Shown piece by piece: positions 54,051-64,000 of a DNA stretch of 64,000 bases; positions within the stretch are counted from its first letter, which is position 1; each line of letters opens with the position of its first letter. Made by a program: the position numbers and the translations under genes. This DNA comes from Ditylenchus dipsaci (taxonomy: Eukaryota > Nematoda > Chromadorea > Rhabditida > Anguinidae), in assembly GCA_004194705.1 (NCBI GenBank), contig SADC01001238.1, forward strand, positions 629,796 to 693,795. Direction: 5' to 3'. The notes under the pieces were generated by a model, which searched no databases, was not told the DNA's origin, and saw only the letters and a list, made by a program, of their open reading frames with translations.

Positions 54051-55939
54051 TTAGTTATCTCTGTCCAATCCTTGAGTATTGTAGCAAGTGGTTCCACCAT
54101 CAGCTTTCCAATTAGATCCAGTCACATAGGAAGCTTCAGGACTAGCCAAAAACTTGATTACATTAGCCATTTCTGACGGCTGTCCAATGCGTTTTAGGGA
54201 GGAATGCACGGAAGCATGGGCTTCAAACTAAAAAACTTTTATTGTAAATTTTTAAGAATGGGTTTGAAAACGCATACTTTTTCTTGATTTCCACCTTTTT
54301 GACGTTGAATAATGTTTGTGCGAATGAAGCCAGGGTTGACGGAATTGATGCGCACTCCCTTGGCTCCATATTTGTCTGCATAGCATCTGGTGAACATGTC
54401 CAAAGCTGCTTTTAGGAGCAGTAGTAAGCAATTTTTGGGCAGCCTTTAACAGAAAAGTAATTTTTAGATTATATCAAACCTTTAGCAACTGATTTTCATG
54501 GTGCTATTCTTTTGACCAATTTATTTTTTTTAGTATTATTGCATTTACTTTAGTTGATACCGTTTTCAAAAATGATTTAGCAGCACTACACTTTGGTGGG
54601 TCTGCTCAAAATCGGGTTTTAAGTGTGCCAAATGCATTTTTAGACCCCCAAAAAATGACCCCGACAAAAAAATCCCCGAAAAAACTTTTTTATAATCAAA
54701 ATTTAGGGTTTTTGTTCTGAGGACTAAAGCAAAAAAATGAAAATTATTCAAAAAGTGTTTTTTTTCAGATTTGCGCCAAACCAATTTCGCCGTGTTTTTA
54801 AGGCAAAAAAGTTTCTCATGCATTTATTATGCAGGATCAATATCTGTGCGCGCATCTCCAACTCTCAAGCATGGATATCTTGTTTTTTATAACTCTTTTT
54901 GCACTTAATCATATCGTTAAGGTAAAAACTCTTAAAAAAATTGAAGTTTTCTACAATTTAATAAGCTGGCTTAAAAAAAGAATAGAATAGCCGGGGGATT
55001 AAGACCCCTTTTTTGAAAAGCAGATATAAAGCCATCGAGTCGATCCCATATCTTCTTGGTGTCAATATATTGATTGCTATCTTAGCAGGGGTTAAAACTT
55101 TTACCGGTCAGAATATTTTTGAGAATTTTTTCGAGAATTTCTCCGAAAAAGAGTCTCTGGCCAACCCTAGTAAAGATCAACCTTCGATTTAACGTCACCC
55201 CGATTGAAAGTCACCCTCGGTTTAACTTCACCCACAAATGGACTAATTTGGTCGGCTTTGACTACAATTTAGTCAAATTGAAGCCTCTATTCAGCTTCAC
55301 CCTCAATTTAACGTCACCTTAGGACCAGTCCTGAAGGTGACCTCAAATCGAGGGTTGTAACAAAATTTAATGAAGGAAATGCTAAAAAAAAACCCACATA
55401 AGTAGAGCTCATGCTGCTCACATTCACAATGCAGCCCTTGGTCTTTTCCAGATGAGGAACTGCAAATTGTGTCATTGCTACCACACTTCGGAAATTGACA
55501 CTGTAAAGAAAATCGAGAGTCTCCAGAGCATCCAGTGGAGCATTGGATTGTGGCCAGTGCCTGCATTGTTGACCAAAACATCGATTTTGCCAAACTTTTT
55601 GACTGTTTCATTGACAATCTTTTCTTGCGTGCTTTGCTCTTGCATCGAGCCAAATACTTTGAGAATGTGGTCGGCTGGAACTCCAGCTTCTTTGAGCAGG
55701 CTTTCAGTTTTCTTAAGTCAAATTTTTCATGATTTTTCAAAGAAGTGGGTGACTTACACTAATCCTTTCTTCATTTTGTCCGTGGATGACTAAGATAGCA
55801 CCTTCTTGGCCGAAAGCGACTGCTGTTTCTTGACCGATACCAGAGCTCGCTCCTTCAATTTATTGTGATGTTTGTTTTGAAAACTTAGAAAATATGTACC
55901 TGTGACAATAACCACTTTTCCTTCAAATCGCTTAGCCAT
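54051..55939 (-). CDS. Short-chain dehydrogenase/reductase, two frameshifts
   Basis: Classical SDR; such enzymes oxidise or reduce alcohol/carbonyl substrates with NAD(P). Exons: 55900-55939, 55758-55852, 55394-55711, 54278-54443, 54051-54227; all GT-AG. Motifs in order: MAKRFEGKVVIVTGASSGIG (cofactor-binding TGxxxGxG, split by intron 1), KFGKIDVLVNNAG (NNAG), GCIVNVSSMSS (catalytic Ser), AYYCS then KAALDMFTRC (YxxxK), INSVNPGFIRTN, and SEMANVIKFLASPEASYVTG near the end. Length about 278 residues, normal for the family, with no membrane segment. The frame breaks near 55537 (GG, one base short) and at 54410-54413, just in the YxxxK motif; each needs one base. So it is either a recent pseudogene or an intact gene with base errors. 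The substrate cannot be told. Intron 3 contains a CGATTTAACGTCACC-type repeat. Confidence 0.87.
54480..55380. other. Intron 3 of the SDR gene
   Basis: 950-base intron. 55180-55365 has inverted CGATTTAACGTCACC words of the CAGTCAACC MITE family, ends eroded. 54850-54880 resembles the GTGCGCGCATCTC tail of the module seen at 15.4 kb. No exon. Confidence 0.5.
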
Positions 55940-56099
55940 TTTTGCTTTATGCTAAAAAACTGTGATTTTGCTTATTACCATAACCCTTTATATTCTAATT
56001 ACACGAAAAATAAAAATAGATATCAAAACAAACAAAAAAGATGTTCGAGATGAGATTGGTCTTGCAACGAAGGAATTTGAGCCGTTGACGCAGAAATCA

Positions 56100-56650
56100 T
56101 TTTAGCTTTGTTCTCTAGGACCTAAAATCTAGCTTCCAAGAAATACTCCGCGCAATTTTGGAAACGGAGCAAATGGCCTGGTGCTGAAAGTGGACCCGAA
56201 GCTGAAGTGGCTGATTGACAGTGGTGGTGGCTTTCTGGAAGCTCTGAAAATGCTCGAAGCCGGATGTCGACAAGTGCTGGAGAAGCGGCCGAAGCGCAGG
56301 TTAGTGAGCCTTTTGAGTCTTTCAGTCGGGAATACGCTACCGTTGGCGAAATGGAGTGTCAGGGTCTGGGACCCAGAGTTATTAGCGGGCGTTTAAGAGT
56401 GATGACCGAGTGCGAAGTGGTTATGGTGTTGACCGATATAGGAGATGGGATGGATGCTGATAGATGGCGTGAAGGCCGACGTTGGACCCGGAAAAGTTAG
56501 ACCGAAGAAGATGGCTGTTCTGGGTGTGGAAGTCAAGCTTGATGGTGGTTGGAAAGCGCTCCTTAATTCTGGTGACTGTATCCCCGCAGCTCATGCAGTA
56601 GACTATCCGATCTTTAGGGCTTATTTGAAAATGGCCAAAATTTTATAGAT
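56100..56650 (+). repeat. Degenerate ORF-like repeat, copy 2
   Basis: Segments LKVDPKLKWLIDSGGGFLEA, EKRPKR, TVGEMECQGLGP, VMTECEVVMVLTDIGDG and GGWKALLNSGD lie in changing frames. They match in order the minus strand of 32880-33500. GC-rich compared with its surroundings. Likely a coding remnant of a mobile element; no motif identifies it. Confidence 0.5.
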
Positions 56651-56659
56651 TAATGCTTA

Positions 56660-57580
56660 TCACGGTTTTATGATACCGAAGCAGCAATTTCACTATATAC
56701 AGCCACAGTACCGAGGTAAGTGAGTGAAAAAATATCGTGTGATAGAGCGCAAAAAAGCAGTGAATATGCCCCCTGTTGTTTTTTGCAAAAAATTAGTTTC
56801 TGCCTTGTAACAGAAAAAAAGTATATTTGGGACAATAAAAAGTGTCGTCATTGAAAATTAACGTTTTATTTAAAAAAGGATTTCATGAAAGGTCACTTTA
56901 AAAATAAAAAAAATTGAAATACGGGTTTGTTAAAAAAAATTATACCAAGTTCTCTCAAAGTAATTTACTTGACGTTAATAAAAAAAATTTCAACAAGCAA
57001 AATGACAATGATCGAATTATTTGTGCCTTTAGATAGCATTTATCGAAGGACTGTCAAAAAAATCACGTTGTTCTAGTCCTTTACTGATTAGATTTGCAAA
57101 TAGTAGTAGTAATTTTCCTTTTAATTTCAGTAGGATTGCACAGGCCAAAAGGCACATTGATTAAAGTCCTTGCTCTTTTCAATAAAGATCACTATCTATT
57201 GCCTTTGACAATGAGGTGCTTTACAATATGACCACTTTCAATAAAATTTAGTCACTGATAAAATGAACTAGATTTTCAGAAATCAATAATCAAATCAAAT
57301 TTATTGTTGGCAAAAATAAAAATTTGACTTGTATAAACCACGTCGTCGACCAACATAATTATAATTTTTGACATATTCTCATGCTTTTTTCTGAAACTAA
57401 AAAAGGCATTTTACGAATTTAGTATTTTGAAGCCTAAATTACACTTTTTACCCCCTTCCACTTGATTGAACCCCGAACTTTTAATTGATCAACAGGGAAA
57501 ATCAAGGCAAAAAAGTCACCATTTGTTGACTAGACTCAAATTTTTCATAGAAGACGGTAAAAATTTGGCTAATTCAGCTA
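56660..57580. other. Intergenic AT-rich DNA
   Basis: No gene, RNA or element boundary that I can support. Confidence 0.4.
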
Positions 57581-57838
57581 CAGTCAACCCTCGATTTAAC
57601 GTCACCCCCTCAAGTTCGTTCCAACATGGGGTCCGACGCTTTTTTTAACCCAATTTTGAAATCTTTTGCCAGTTGTCTTCGGACAGTCTAATCGCAAATA
57701 TCGCAAGGATTTTAATTTTGCCGATCGTTTTTGTGAATAAAAACAATTTCGCCGAAAAGACCCGCGGGTACTCGATTTAACGTCACCCCTTTCTCAAAAT
57801 AGGGGGGGGGAGGGTGACGTTAAATCGAGGGTTGACTG
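57581..57838. mobile_element. CAGTCAACCCTCGATTTAACG-type MITE (TA target)
   Basis: Ends CAGTCAACCCTCGATTTAAC and complement, flanked by TA. The interior has TGGGGTCCGACGCTTTTTTT and GACCCGCGGGTACTCG words shared with 31180 and 49975. Confidence 0.8.
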
Positions 57839-58143
57839 TACTGTATTTCCTCTAATTGCCGCCCAGCCCCTAACTACAAGTGGTCTGAAACTTCTGTTTT
57901 TATTTACTGTTTGAGCTGTGTAAAAAGTGCCTGCGAGGGATTTGAAAAATACTTGCAGTTTTTACATTAATTACATTTTATGAAAAACATGAAAAAAGAC
58001 GTAGATTTAAAAAAATCGAAATTATCAAAACGTTTTCTCATTGCAATGCTTTTTTCACTGATTTTTGTCTTTATTTTTAGAATAAATCGTAATTTGCGTC
58101 TAGCCTTCGTCAGTTCGAGTCAACAAGGAAACATAATCAGATA

Positions 58144-59182
58144 CCGTATAACCTCTGTTAATCCTCCACCTCTAATATTCCCCCCCCCCATAGTTTACCT
58201 GAACAGAAAAATTTTATAAATGAAATTTCAGCTGAAAATAACAAATGAAGATTCTTTTTCCAAATTCCTGACCCACCTCCTCCTCTCGCCTAATTTTTGA
58301 GGCGACTGCGCCGCCATTTCTTTGGTTTTTGTCTAGTTAATTTACTTGTTAAAACTCAGTTATCTTTGACAAACGTAAACTTCAAAGATGTACAAAAACT
58401 CTTTGCAGTGATTGGCCAATCTGGTTTGAAGCATTTTTTCTGAGTTGAGATACTTGGCATAACTATCAGAAGTGACGAGAAAGAGTGTTCGGTAAGTTTT
58501 GCACCACTAGGGTCTGAGATTTACCCGATTTAGTCGAAATGCAGTAGTACTACTGAAGTCGCTTTTTGCAATACAAAAAAAGTTACATGAAAGAAATAAA
58601 ACTAAGGAAAAATGAGACGTCCCATACATGCGGGACACGTAAGAGCCCAACTCGCACAAGGACTGACTCACTGAACCCAACTCACGCATAACCCGACTTG
58701 CATAAAGCCCAACTTGCACTTACAGACTCTTCATCCAAGTATTGTTTTTTCAGGATATGCTAGGTCAAGCTTTTTTCGCTATTATTTTTATCTAACAAAG
58801 TCAAGACCATGACTGTGACCTGGGCAAAAAAAAATAATATTACCGTATTTCCTCTAACAGAGCCCCCGGTCGCTTTATTTTTTGACTGCCCAAATTGTAA
58901 ATCTATTGCGAATTGAAATTGTCAATAAAAAAAAAGAGGGGGGAATCTGTTAGAGAGGAGGGCTTTATTAGAGAAAATACGGTAAAAACAAAATTCCATA
59001 TGAGAATTACAATTTTTCAAATACAAAATTTTCAAAAATTTGCGTGGCCTTGATGCCGCAAAGGCTGAAAAATAACCCCCCCCCCCCTCCCTGTATTAAT
59101 CCCCCACCCTCTAATAATTCTCCATCCTTCGAGAGGGGTTGATTAATAATCCTCCTGGGGGATTAAAAGAAGTTATACGGTA
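58144..59182. repeat. CCGTATAACCTCTGTTAATCC ends with inner elements
   Basis: CCGTATAACCTCTGTTAATC at the left and GATTAAAAGAAGTTATACGG at the right are inverted; poly-C tracts lie near both. The span may be one element or two truncated ones. The MITE 58843-58982 lies between. Confidence 0.45.
58843..58982. mobile_element. CCGTATTTCCTCTAACAG-type MITE
   Basis: 140 bp, ends CCGTATTTCCTCTAACAG and complement of TTATTAGAGAAAATACGG, TA on both sides. Confidence 0.8.
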
Positions 59183-59199
59183 TCCGACAATCCACATTG

Positions 59200-59680
59200 G
59201 GACGGATATCGATAAGCGACCCTAAGTACTTTTTTTTTTCAAATTTTTTAGCAAAAATCGTCAATTTTCAAGACAAAAGTCTTTGGCTTTCCTAAATCTA
59301 AAAATCTTGTCCTGAATCCAAATCCGTTGAGATCAGATCAAAATAATGTTTTTGAGCTGAGATATTCATAATATAGATAAGTGGTGAGAAGTTTATAGCT
59401 TATCCGATCAAAATAGCTCTATCTTTTCTACTATTTCGATCTGATCTCAACGGATTCGGATTCAGAACAACATTTCAAATTCAAAAAAAAATTCCAAAAA
59501 TTTTTGCCTTGAAAATTGACGATTTTTGCTAAAAATTTGAAAAAAAAAATCATTTAGGGTCGCCAATCGATATTTCACCCCACATTGAGCCTCGACTTGT
59601 CGTCGGATTTTAGAGGTGGAGCTAGCGACAATCAACAAGATCGTGGACGATTCTCCAAGATAAATCAATGCTTGCATCGC
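59200..59680. repeat. Foldback, GATCTGATCTCAACGG arms
   Basis: GATATCGATAAGCGACCCTA at about 59207 is inverted as TAGGGTCGCCAATCGATATT at 59556; AATCCGTTGAGATCAGATC and its complement lie nearer the centre (about 59390). Confidence 0.65.
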
Positions 59681-60057
59681 AGGGGAGAAAAATTTAAAGT
59701 AAAGACTGTCAGAATTTGGTTGTTATGTAATGTGGTATCATAAATGGTGAAATATTCACCAATAAACAAAATTTCTTTCTGCTGTTAAACAAATTTGCCA
59801 TTGATGCAACGAATAAACTATTTTTATTTTTAGGTTGTCAATATCCTTAATAAGCACAGTCGACTCCCCCAATAAAAAACAAATGAAGGCCCAACAAATG
59901 AAGGCAAGTCAAAAACAAAAGCCCCGTGGCGTTAATTAGAGGAAATACGGTAGGTCGAAATTCGCGAAATCTCAATTTTATCTACTAAAAAATTAAACTG
60001 TAGAATTTTCGAAGGCGCCTACAAAGCGCCTTGAAAGCTCTATGTTACTGTTTTATT

Positions 60058-62676
60058 TAGGCTTGGGCTTAGGCATCCCGGCGGGATTCGGGATCGGGAT
60101 TTTGAAAAGTTTCGGGATACGGGATTCCCGCTGGACAAAAAACGGGAATCCCGACGGGATTTGGGATTTTTGTGAAAAATAGGTAAAATAGCGAATTTTC
60201 ATCAAATTTATGTAAGCCAACAATTGGTATTAACAATTTGTTGATCAACAAAACATAACACAAAACAATCAATAAGTAAAGTTAACATATTGAAGCGCCT
60301 TGTTGAGGAAAATTAGTTGTTCCGCACTCTTCGCATCGAGCTGGCCCCTTCTGTAGTCGAAAACGTCCCTTGCATGGCTAAAGAGTTGCTCACTGGCGAC
60401 AGATGTTGGCGGAGCTGAGATAAATCGACGAGCTGTTTTGGATAATATCGGAAAACGGACCACATTGACTTGCCAATAGAGAAGTGGATCTGATGAGAGT
60501 GCTAAGGCCTTCTCCGCATTGTACGATACGATTTCCTGAAATTTACGATTTCCTAAAACTAACTAAAATTGAAAATACATACGAATGAAAGGTTCTCAGT
60601 CTAGCTGTTTGGCGTTGGCAAAGTTCCCTCTTCAGCGATTTTCTCTCTAGCAAATAGACTTCATGGCTTCTTTTTAACGGGCTCAGACTCTTGTGATGAT
60701 TCCACTGCTTCTGGTACTCGTTCCACTTGGGCTGAGAAAGGCTGATACTCCGTAGCAAACCAATTCTTGACTTGAAGACGGAATCCTGCACTGTCTGCCA
60801 CACGAAAGTCCCTGAAGCGAGGATCCAAAAAGAGTGCTAGTCCATAATTCCTAAACAAATAATACAAAACATCAACTTACCCAACATGAATCTTACCTTT
60901 TGTGCTCCAGTCCTCCAAATCGATCCTGAATTTTGGCTCTAAGCATTTCCTTTTCTAGCTCCATGCTTGGCACTTCAACATCTGCCAATTCCTTCATCAG
61001 CATCTGAGAGCTTGCAATCTGTAGGCCAAGGTGCGAATCATCCTTGCATAGATCCAGTGACGATGCTTTAGCCGGTTCCAGCAACAAGGCAAGTCCTTCC
61101 ATAAGTTTCCATTACGATAGAGAGAGACACCTGGCTTCTGTTGGCGGCTCATGCCGGGCGAAGTACAGTTCGATTGCTTTTTTCTGTTGAAGAAGACGCT
61201 CCACCATAGCCAATGTTGAGTTCCATCGAGTAGCCACATCCTGCAAATAAAATAATATTATGATGAAATAAGATTACTGAGTAAGTAAAATTACCTGGAT
61301 GACCTGATTTTGTTTGAGCTGAGCATCTGCTTGGCATTCCTTCAGGCGATCCTTCGCAAGGTTTGATGAAGAGAAATGACCGGCGAGCTTTCTGCACTTT
61401 TCGAGCACTGCTTTGTTCAGTGGCCGAGCATCTTTGATTGTTCCCTTGACAGCCAAATTCAACTTGTGTGCTCCACAGTCCGCATGTTTGAATCGACCTG
61501 AAATAAAGTTTCAATTTTGAGTACTTAAGCAAACAGTAAACCGACCTTCAAACGCTTTTTTCATATTTGCAGCCCCATCACGAACGATGACATGGCAAAC
61601 TTCTTGTTTGATTTCCCATTCTTCAAGAATTTCCCTGATTGCAGTATTGATGACATCGGCTGTGTGACTTCCCTGCAATTCTCGGATGGCTAGCACGTAT
61701 TTATCCCTTTTCCACTCCTGATTGATGCCGTGCGCAGTGAGACTGAAAACATGATAAGAGAATCGTAAGACTTGAAATGTAAAATAAACCTGATGAAAGA
61801 ATACGAAGTTGACGACCAGATGTCTGTTGTGAAAGAGAGGGCTTCAAACTTCTTCAGCTTGGCTTTAATCAGGCTGACGACAGCACCATAAGCGCGAGGA
61901 AAAACATTCCTAGAGTAGTGTTGACGAGCCTTGAGCTTTTCGTTCGAATTGGTTGGATTGAAGAGCGAAATGAATGATTGGCTTTCCACAGAATTGAAGG
62001 ACACGCAGTTTTCCGCCACATAGTTGATCACCTTCTTGTCGAGTGAGCTCATCCCTCCTGTAACAATAAATAAACCAAACTCAGAAGATTTGAAGAAAAA
62101 TGAAAGGCCTACCTGACGCGTGAACCACAAACTTTTGCATCCCGGCTGCTTCTTGTGAGGTGTCATCCATCTTCTCGAACTTGACTTGATATTCGGGATG
62201 CTGCTTGAGATGAGTGATGAGCGATTTGACTGAACCATCCGAGATTTTGAACTTGTCCTTCTTTGTTCCAGCTTGACGACACACTTTGCAGATTCCATAG
62301 TTTTCACCGCCAGATTCACTTGCTTCATAGAGATTGATCTTCCAAACGTTGTGAACCATCTTGCCTGAAAAACAGAAATTCGACAATGAACACAGGCAAA
62401 CACGTACGAAACAAAAACAGCAGAGAGACGACTCAACAATGACTCGAATCACACAGAAATGACAAACAACATGTTTCAAAATTTTATTATTTGTTTCGTT
62501 TCGAGACTAAAACATTGAATTTTGAATTTCGGGATTTTTTCGGGATTTTTGGAAGTGAACAGGCGAGATTCGGGATTTTAGGTTTTGGACCGGCGGGATT
62601 CGGGATCGGGATTTTCACAATTTCCGGGATTCCCAAAACGGGATTCCCGTGGATTCCCGTCCCGGGCCCAAGCCTA
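60058..62676 (-). mobile_element. Full-length hAT transposon, 2619 bp, perfect 8-bp duplication
   Basis: Ends TAGGCTTGGGC and GCCCAAGCCTA; GTTTTATT directly outside both (60050-60057, 62677-62684). Subterminal CGGGATTCGGGAT repeats occupy 60-100 bases at each end. The single transposase gene is on the minus strand. The perfect duplication points to a recent insertion. Its G/C-rich subterminal style is shared with elements at 4304 and 6911, but end sequences differ. Confidence 0.93.
60269..62359 (-). pseudogene. hAT transposase with three nonsense codons
   Basis: Seven exons: 62113-62359, 61790-62057, 61546-61742, 61295-61497, 60897-61240, 60583-60850, 60269-60535; introns 44-68 bases, GT-AG, phases agree. 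Exon 1 is a BED-type zinc finger (CKVC then HLKQH). Exons 2-5 hold SFTTDIWSS, SLTAHGINQEWK, VCHVIVRDGAANMKKAF, CGAHKLNLAVKG, DVATRWNSTLAMVERLLQQK. Exon 7 is the dimerisation region: PPTSVASEQLFSHARDVFDY, RRGQLDAKSAEQLIFLNKAL. In-frame stops are TAA at 61112-61114, TGA at 60661-60663 and TAG at 60601-60603; the frame on both sides is otherwise continuous. It is inactive as it stands, but could be a near-intact reference copy of an active family. Confidence 0.9.
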
Positions 62677-62684
62677 GTTTTATT

Positions 62685-63059
62685 CATGTTAAAATGATTT
62701 TCTTCAGCAACAATCAATAGACCTATATTGTTAAATGCATGGAAAGATCACCTCTTGTTTGCTGTGCACCTGCCATGCAAACTAGTTTATTGATTGCTGA
62801 ACACTCTTTGGTGGGTCGGATTAACTTTATGCTTTTTACTATTCTCTTGATGTGTTTTTTAAGATTAATATGCTAATTATTATTTTACATGTTTTATGTT
62901 TTTGAAATTTGAGGAACTAACATTTTGTATTTTCAAAATTTTTTTTTGGCAAAAAATGCTCTTATCTTTTGTTATATTAACTTCGCATGTACAGGGTGGC
63001 GCATCCGCACCGTCGAGTTCTTTTAGTTCATATTTTTTAGTTTCTTTAAGGGAGCGTGC
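62685..63059. other. Intergenic; lone Tc1/mariner-type end
   Basis: At 62993 TACAGGGTGGCGCATCCGC matches the first bases of the mariner remnant at 40735 and then diverges. Nothing else recognised. Confidence 0.45.
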
Positions 63060-63613
63060 CGTCGCCGACGCGAATATTTTGAAAGGATGGTACTAGGTCA
63101 ATTCGAAAAAGAATTATTTTGAATTTTTTTCGCGTAGTAATCAAAAACACTTGCTATACTTAAGAATAACGATGGCCTAGTGGTAAAACGGCTGTACACC
63201 AAAATATACGCGCCGATTTGGTACTTGGTCGTTTTGGTAAGAAATAATTTAGTGAGAATTGATTCGGTAAGAGATTTTTAGTAAGAAAATTTTCGGTGGC
63301 AGCACGAAAAACGGCAATTTGGTATGAGATTTTTCAATACGCGGTTATTCCGGTAAGTAATTTTTTGGTAACAACACGAAAAATTTCGTACCGAAACGAC
63401 CGCGTAGCAAAACGACCAAGCACCAAATTGGCGCGTATATTTCGGTGTACAGCCGGTAAAACCGTGGAGGAATGTGATAATAAGTCGTCAATTCGATTAC
63501 AACTAGGTGCATCATTTTTCTTCGACTTTTACAAAATTTTGTCAATTTAAATCTCGTCTGAATTTCACTGGTATCCGCCTTTTAAAATATTCCCATCGGC
63601 GACGGGCATGCCT
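63060..63613. mobile_element. TIR element with a tRNA-like core, copy 3, split by another element
   Basis: Ends GGGAGCGTGCCGTCGCCGAC and complement of GTCGGCGACGGGCATGCC-like text; TTAA left, TTTT right. The core has GATGGCCTAGTGGTAAAACGG (A-box-like) at 63169-63190 and GTCGTCAATTCGATTACAAC (weak B box) at about 63486, with the 63190-63454 element between them. Confidence 0.7.
63190..63454. mobile_element. GGCTGTACACC-ended element with 8-bp duplication
   Basis: Ends GGCTGTACACCAAAATATAC and complement of GTATATTTCGGTGTACAGCC; GGTAAAAC on both sides (63182-63189, 63455-63462). Interior has repeats of TTTTCGGTAAGAAAT-like words and CGTTTTGGTAAG. No ORF. Confidence 0.8.
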
Positions 63614-63868
63614 TTTTATCTAATATTGCCAATCTTTTTTTTAATGCTCGCAATAAAACAGGAAATCGAATATTGCCAAACAAGTCAAATATAAAAGTTT
63701 GAATCAGCACTTATGAACAGGTTTTTAAAATGTAGAAGTTTTCGATCATAAAGTAAAATTCAAAAAAGTTGAAAAGTTCACAATTAAAAACCAGCTCAAA
63801 ACTACGGAAAGATTTTTTGTCATTTTTGGGTTGTCAGATACTAAAATGGATATTTTTTTATTTTTCAG

Positions 63869-63979
63869 ACGCTGAAACGAGATTTGTACTGTGTGAAGAC
63901 AAGATTTAAAGATGAAGCTACAAAAATTTGCCTTATCATCCAAATTTTAAAAAACATTATAAAAACTTGCTGCTTTTAA
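63869..63979 (+). other. Possible exon at the window edge
   Basis: After a T-rich tract and CAG acceptor near 63868 the text reads TLKRDLYCVKTRFKDEATKI and then a stop. Residue mix is plausible for coding, but no family or partner exon is visible. Confidence 0.2.
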
Positions 63980-64000
63980 GTGCTTATTCAAATTTCGGCT

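Noticed and set aside
61690..62439. 249-residue ORF on the minus strand, the longest in the window
   Set aside because: It reads through hAT introns in wrong frames at both ends; only the middle part (exon 2) is real transposase.

Overview
The window looks like animal nuclear DNA, most probably from a nematode. Four things support this. The first gene (401-3062) is a MLT-10-like molting protein with a DUF644-type region followed by PxxLSP repeats, a family I know only from nematodes. Two complete genes and one relic encode ligand-binding domains of the nematode-type nuclear receptor expansion. Introns are often only 36-60 bases. There are no operons or ribosome-binding sites. The DNA is AT-rich, gene-poor and densely packed with transposable elements, unlike a compact Caenorhabditis-type genome. 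One short gap (17 N) lies at 8508-8524.

Layout. 0.4-3.1 kb: MLT-10-like gene (+). 3.1-9.6 kb: nested TIR elements, two hAT-type elements, a 786-bp palindrome and a broken Helitron (-). 9.8-10.2 kb: receptor relic (+). 13.1-13.7 kb: decayed member of a secreted-protein family (-). 15.3-17.7 kb: foldback elements. 19.1-27.2 kb: nuclear-receptor gene A (+, 8 exons), its introns filled with elements. 28-30.7 kb: foldbacks, palindromic SINEs and an iteron-ended element. 31.0-32.4 kb, 35.8-38.1 kb (+) and 41.8-42.8 kb (-): three more members of the secreted family. 39.6-41.7 kb: hAT and Tc1/mariner-type elements. 43-46.1 kb: long foldbacks. 46.9-51.8 kb: nuclear-receptor gene B (-, 8 exons), a paralog of A. 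52.7-53.1 kb: a candidate secreted protein. 54.1-55.9 kb: a short-chain dehydrogenase/reductase (-). 60.06-62.68 kb: a nearly complete hAT transposon with a perfect 8-bp target duplication and three nonsense codons. 63.1-63.6 kb: a TIR element with a tRNA-like core.

The genes are not an operon or pathway; what links them is duplication. There are four copies of the secreted family, and receptors A and B share the same eight-exon plan with equal phases and nearly equal exon lengths. Both receptors appear to start without a DNA-binding domain.

Two themes run through the rest. First, most intergenic and intronic DNA is made of inverted repeats: TA-flanked MITEs (CCGTATTTYCTCTAAT ends, CAGTCRACTC ends, CAGGGTG ends), TTAA-flanked foldbacks up to 1.2 kb, and hAT-type elements with 8-bp duplications. 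Second, several genes are broken only by single missing bases, mostly in homopolymers, which suggests base-level assembly error as much as real decay. All assignments are from reading the sequence; no database search was possible.
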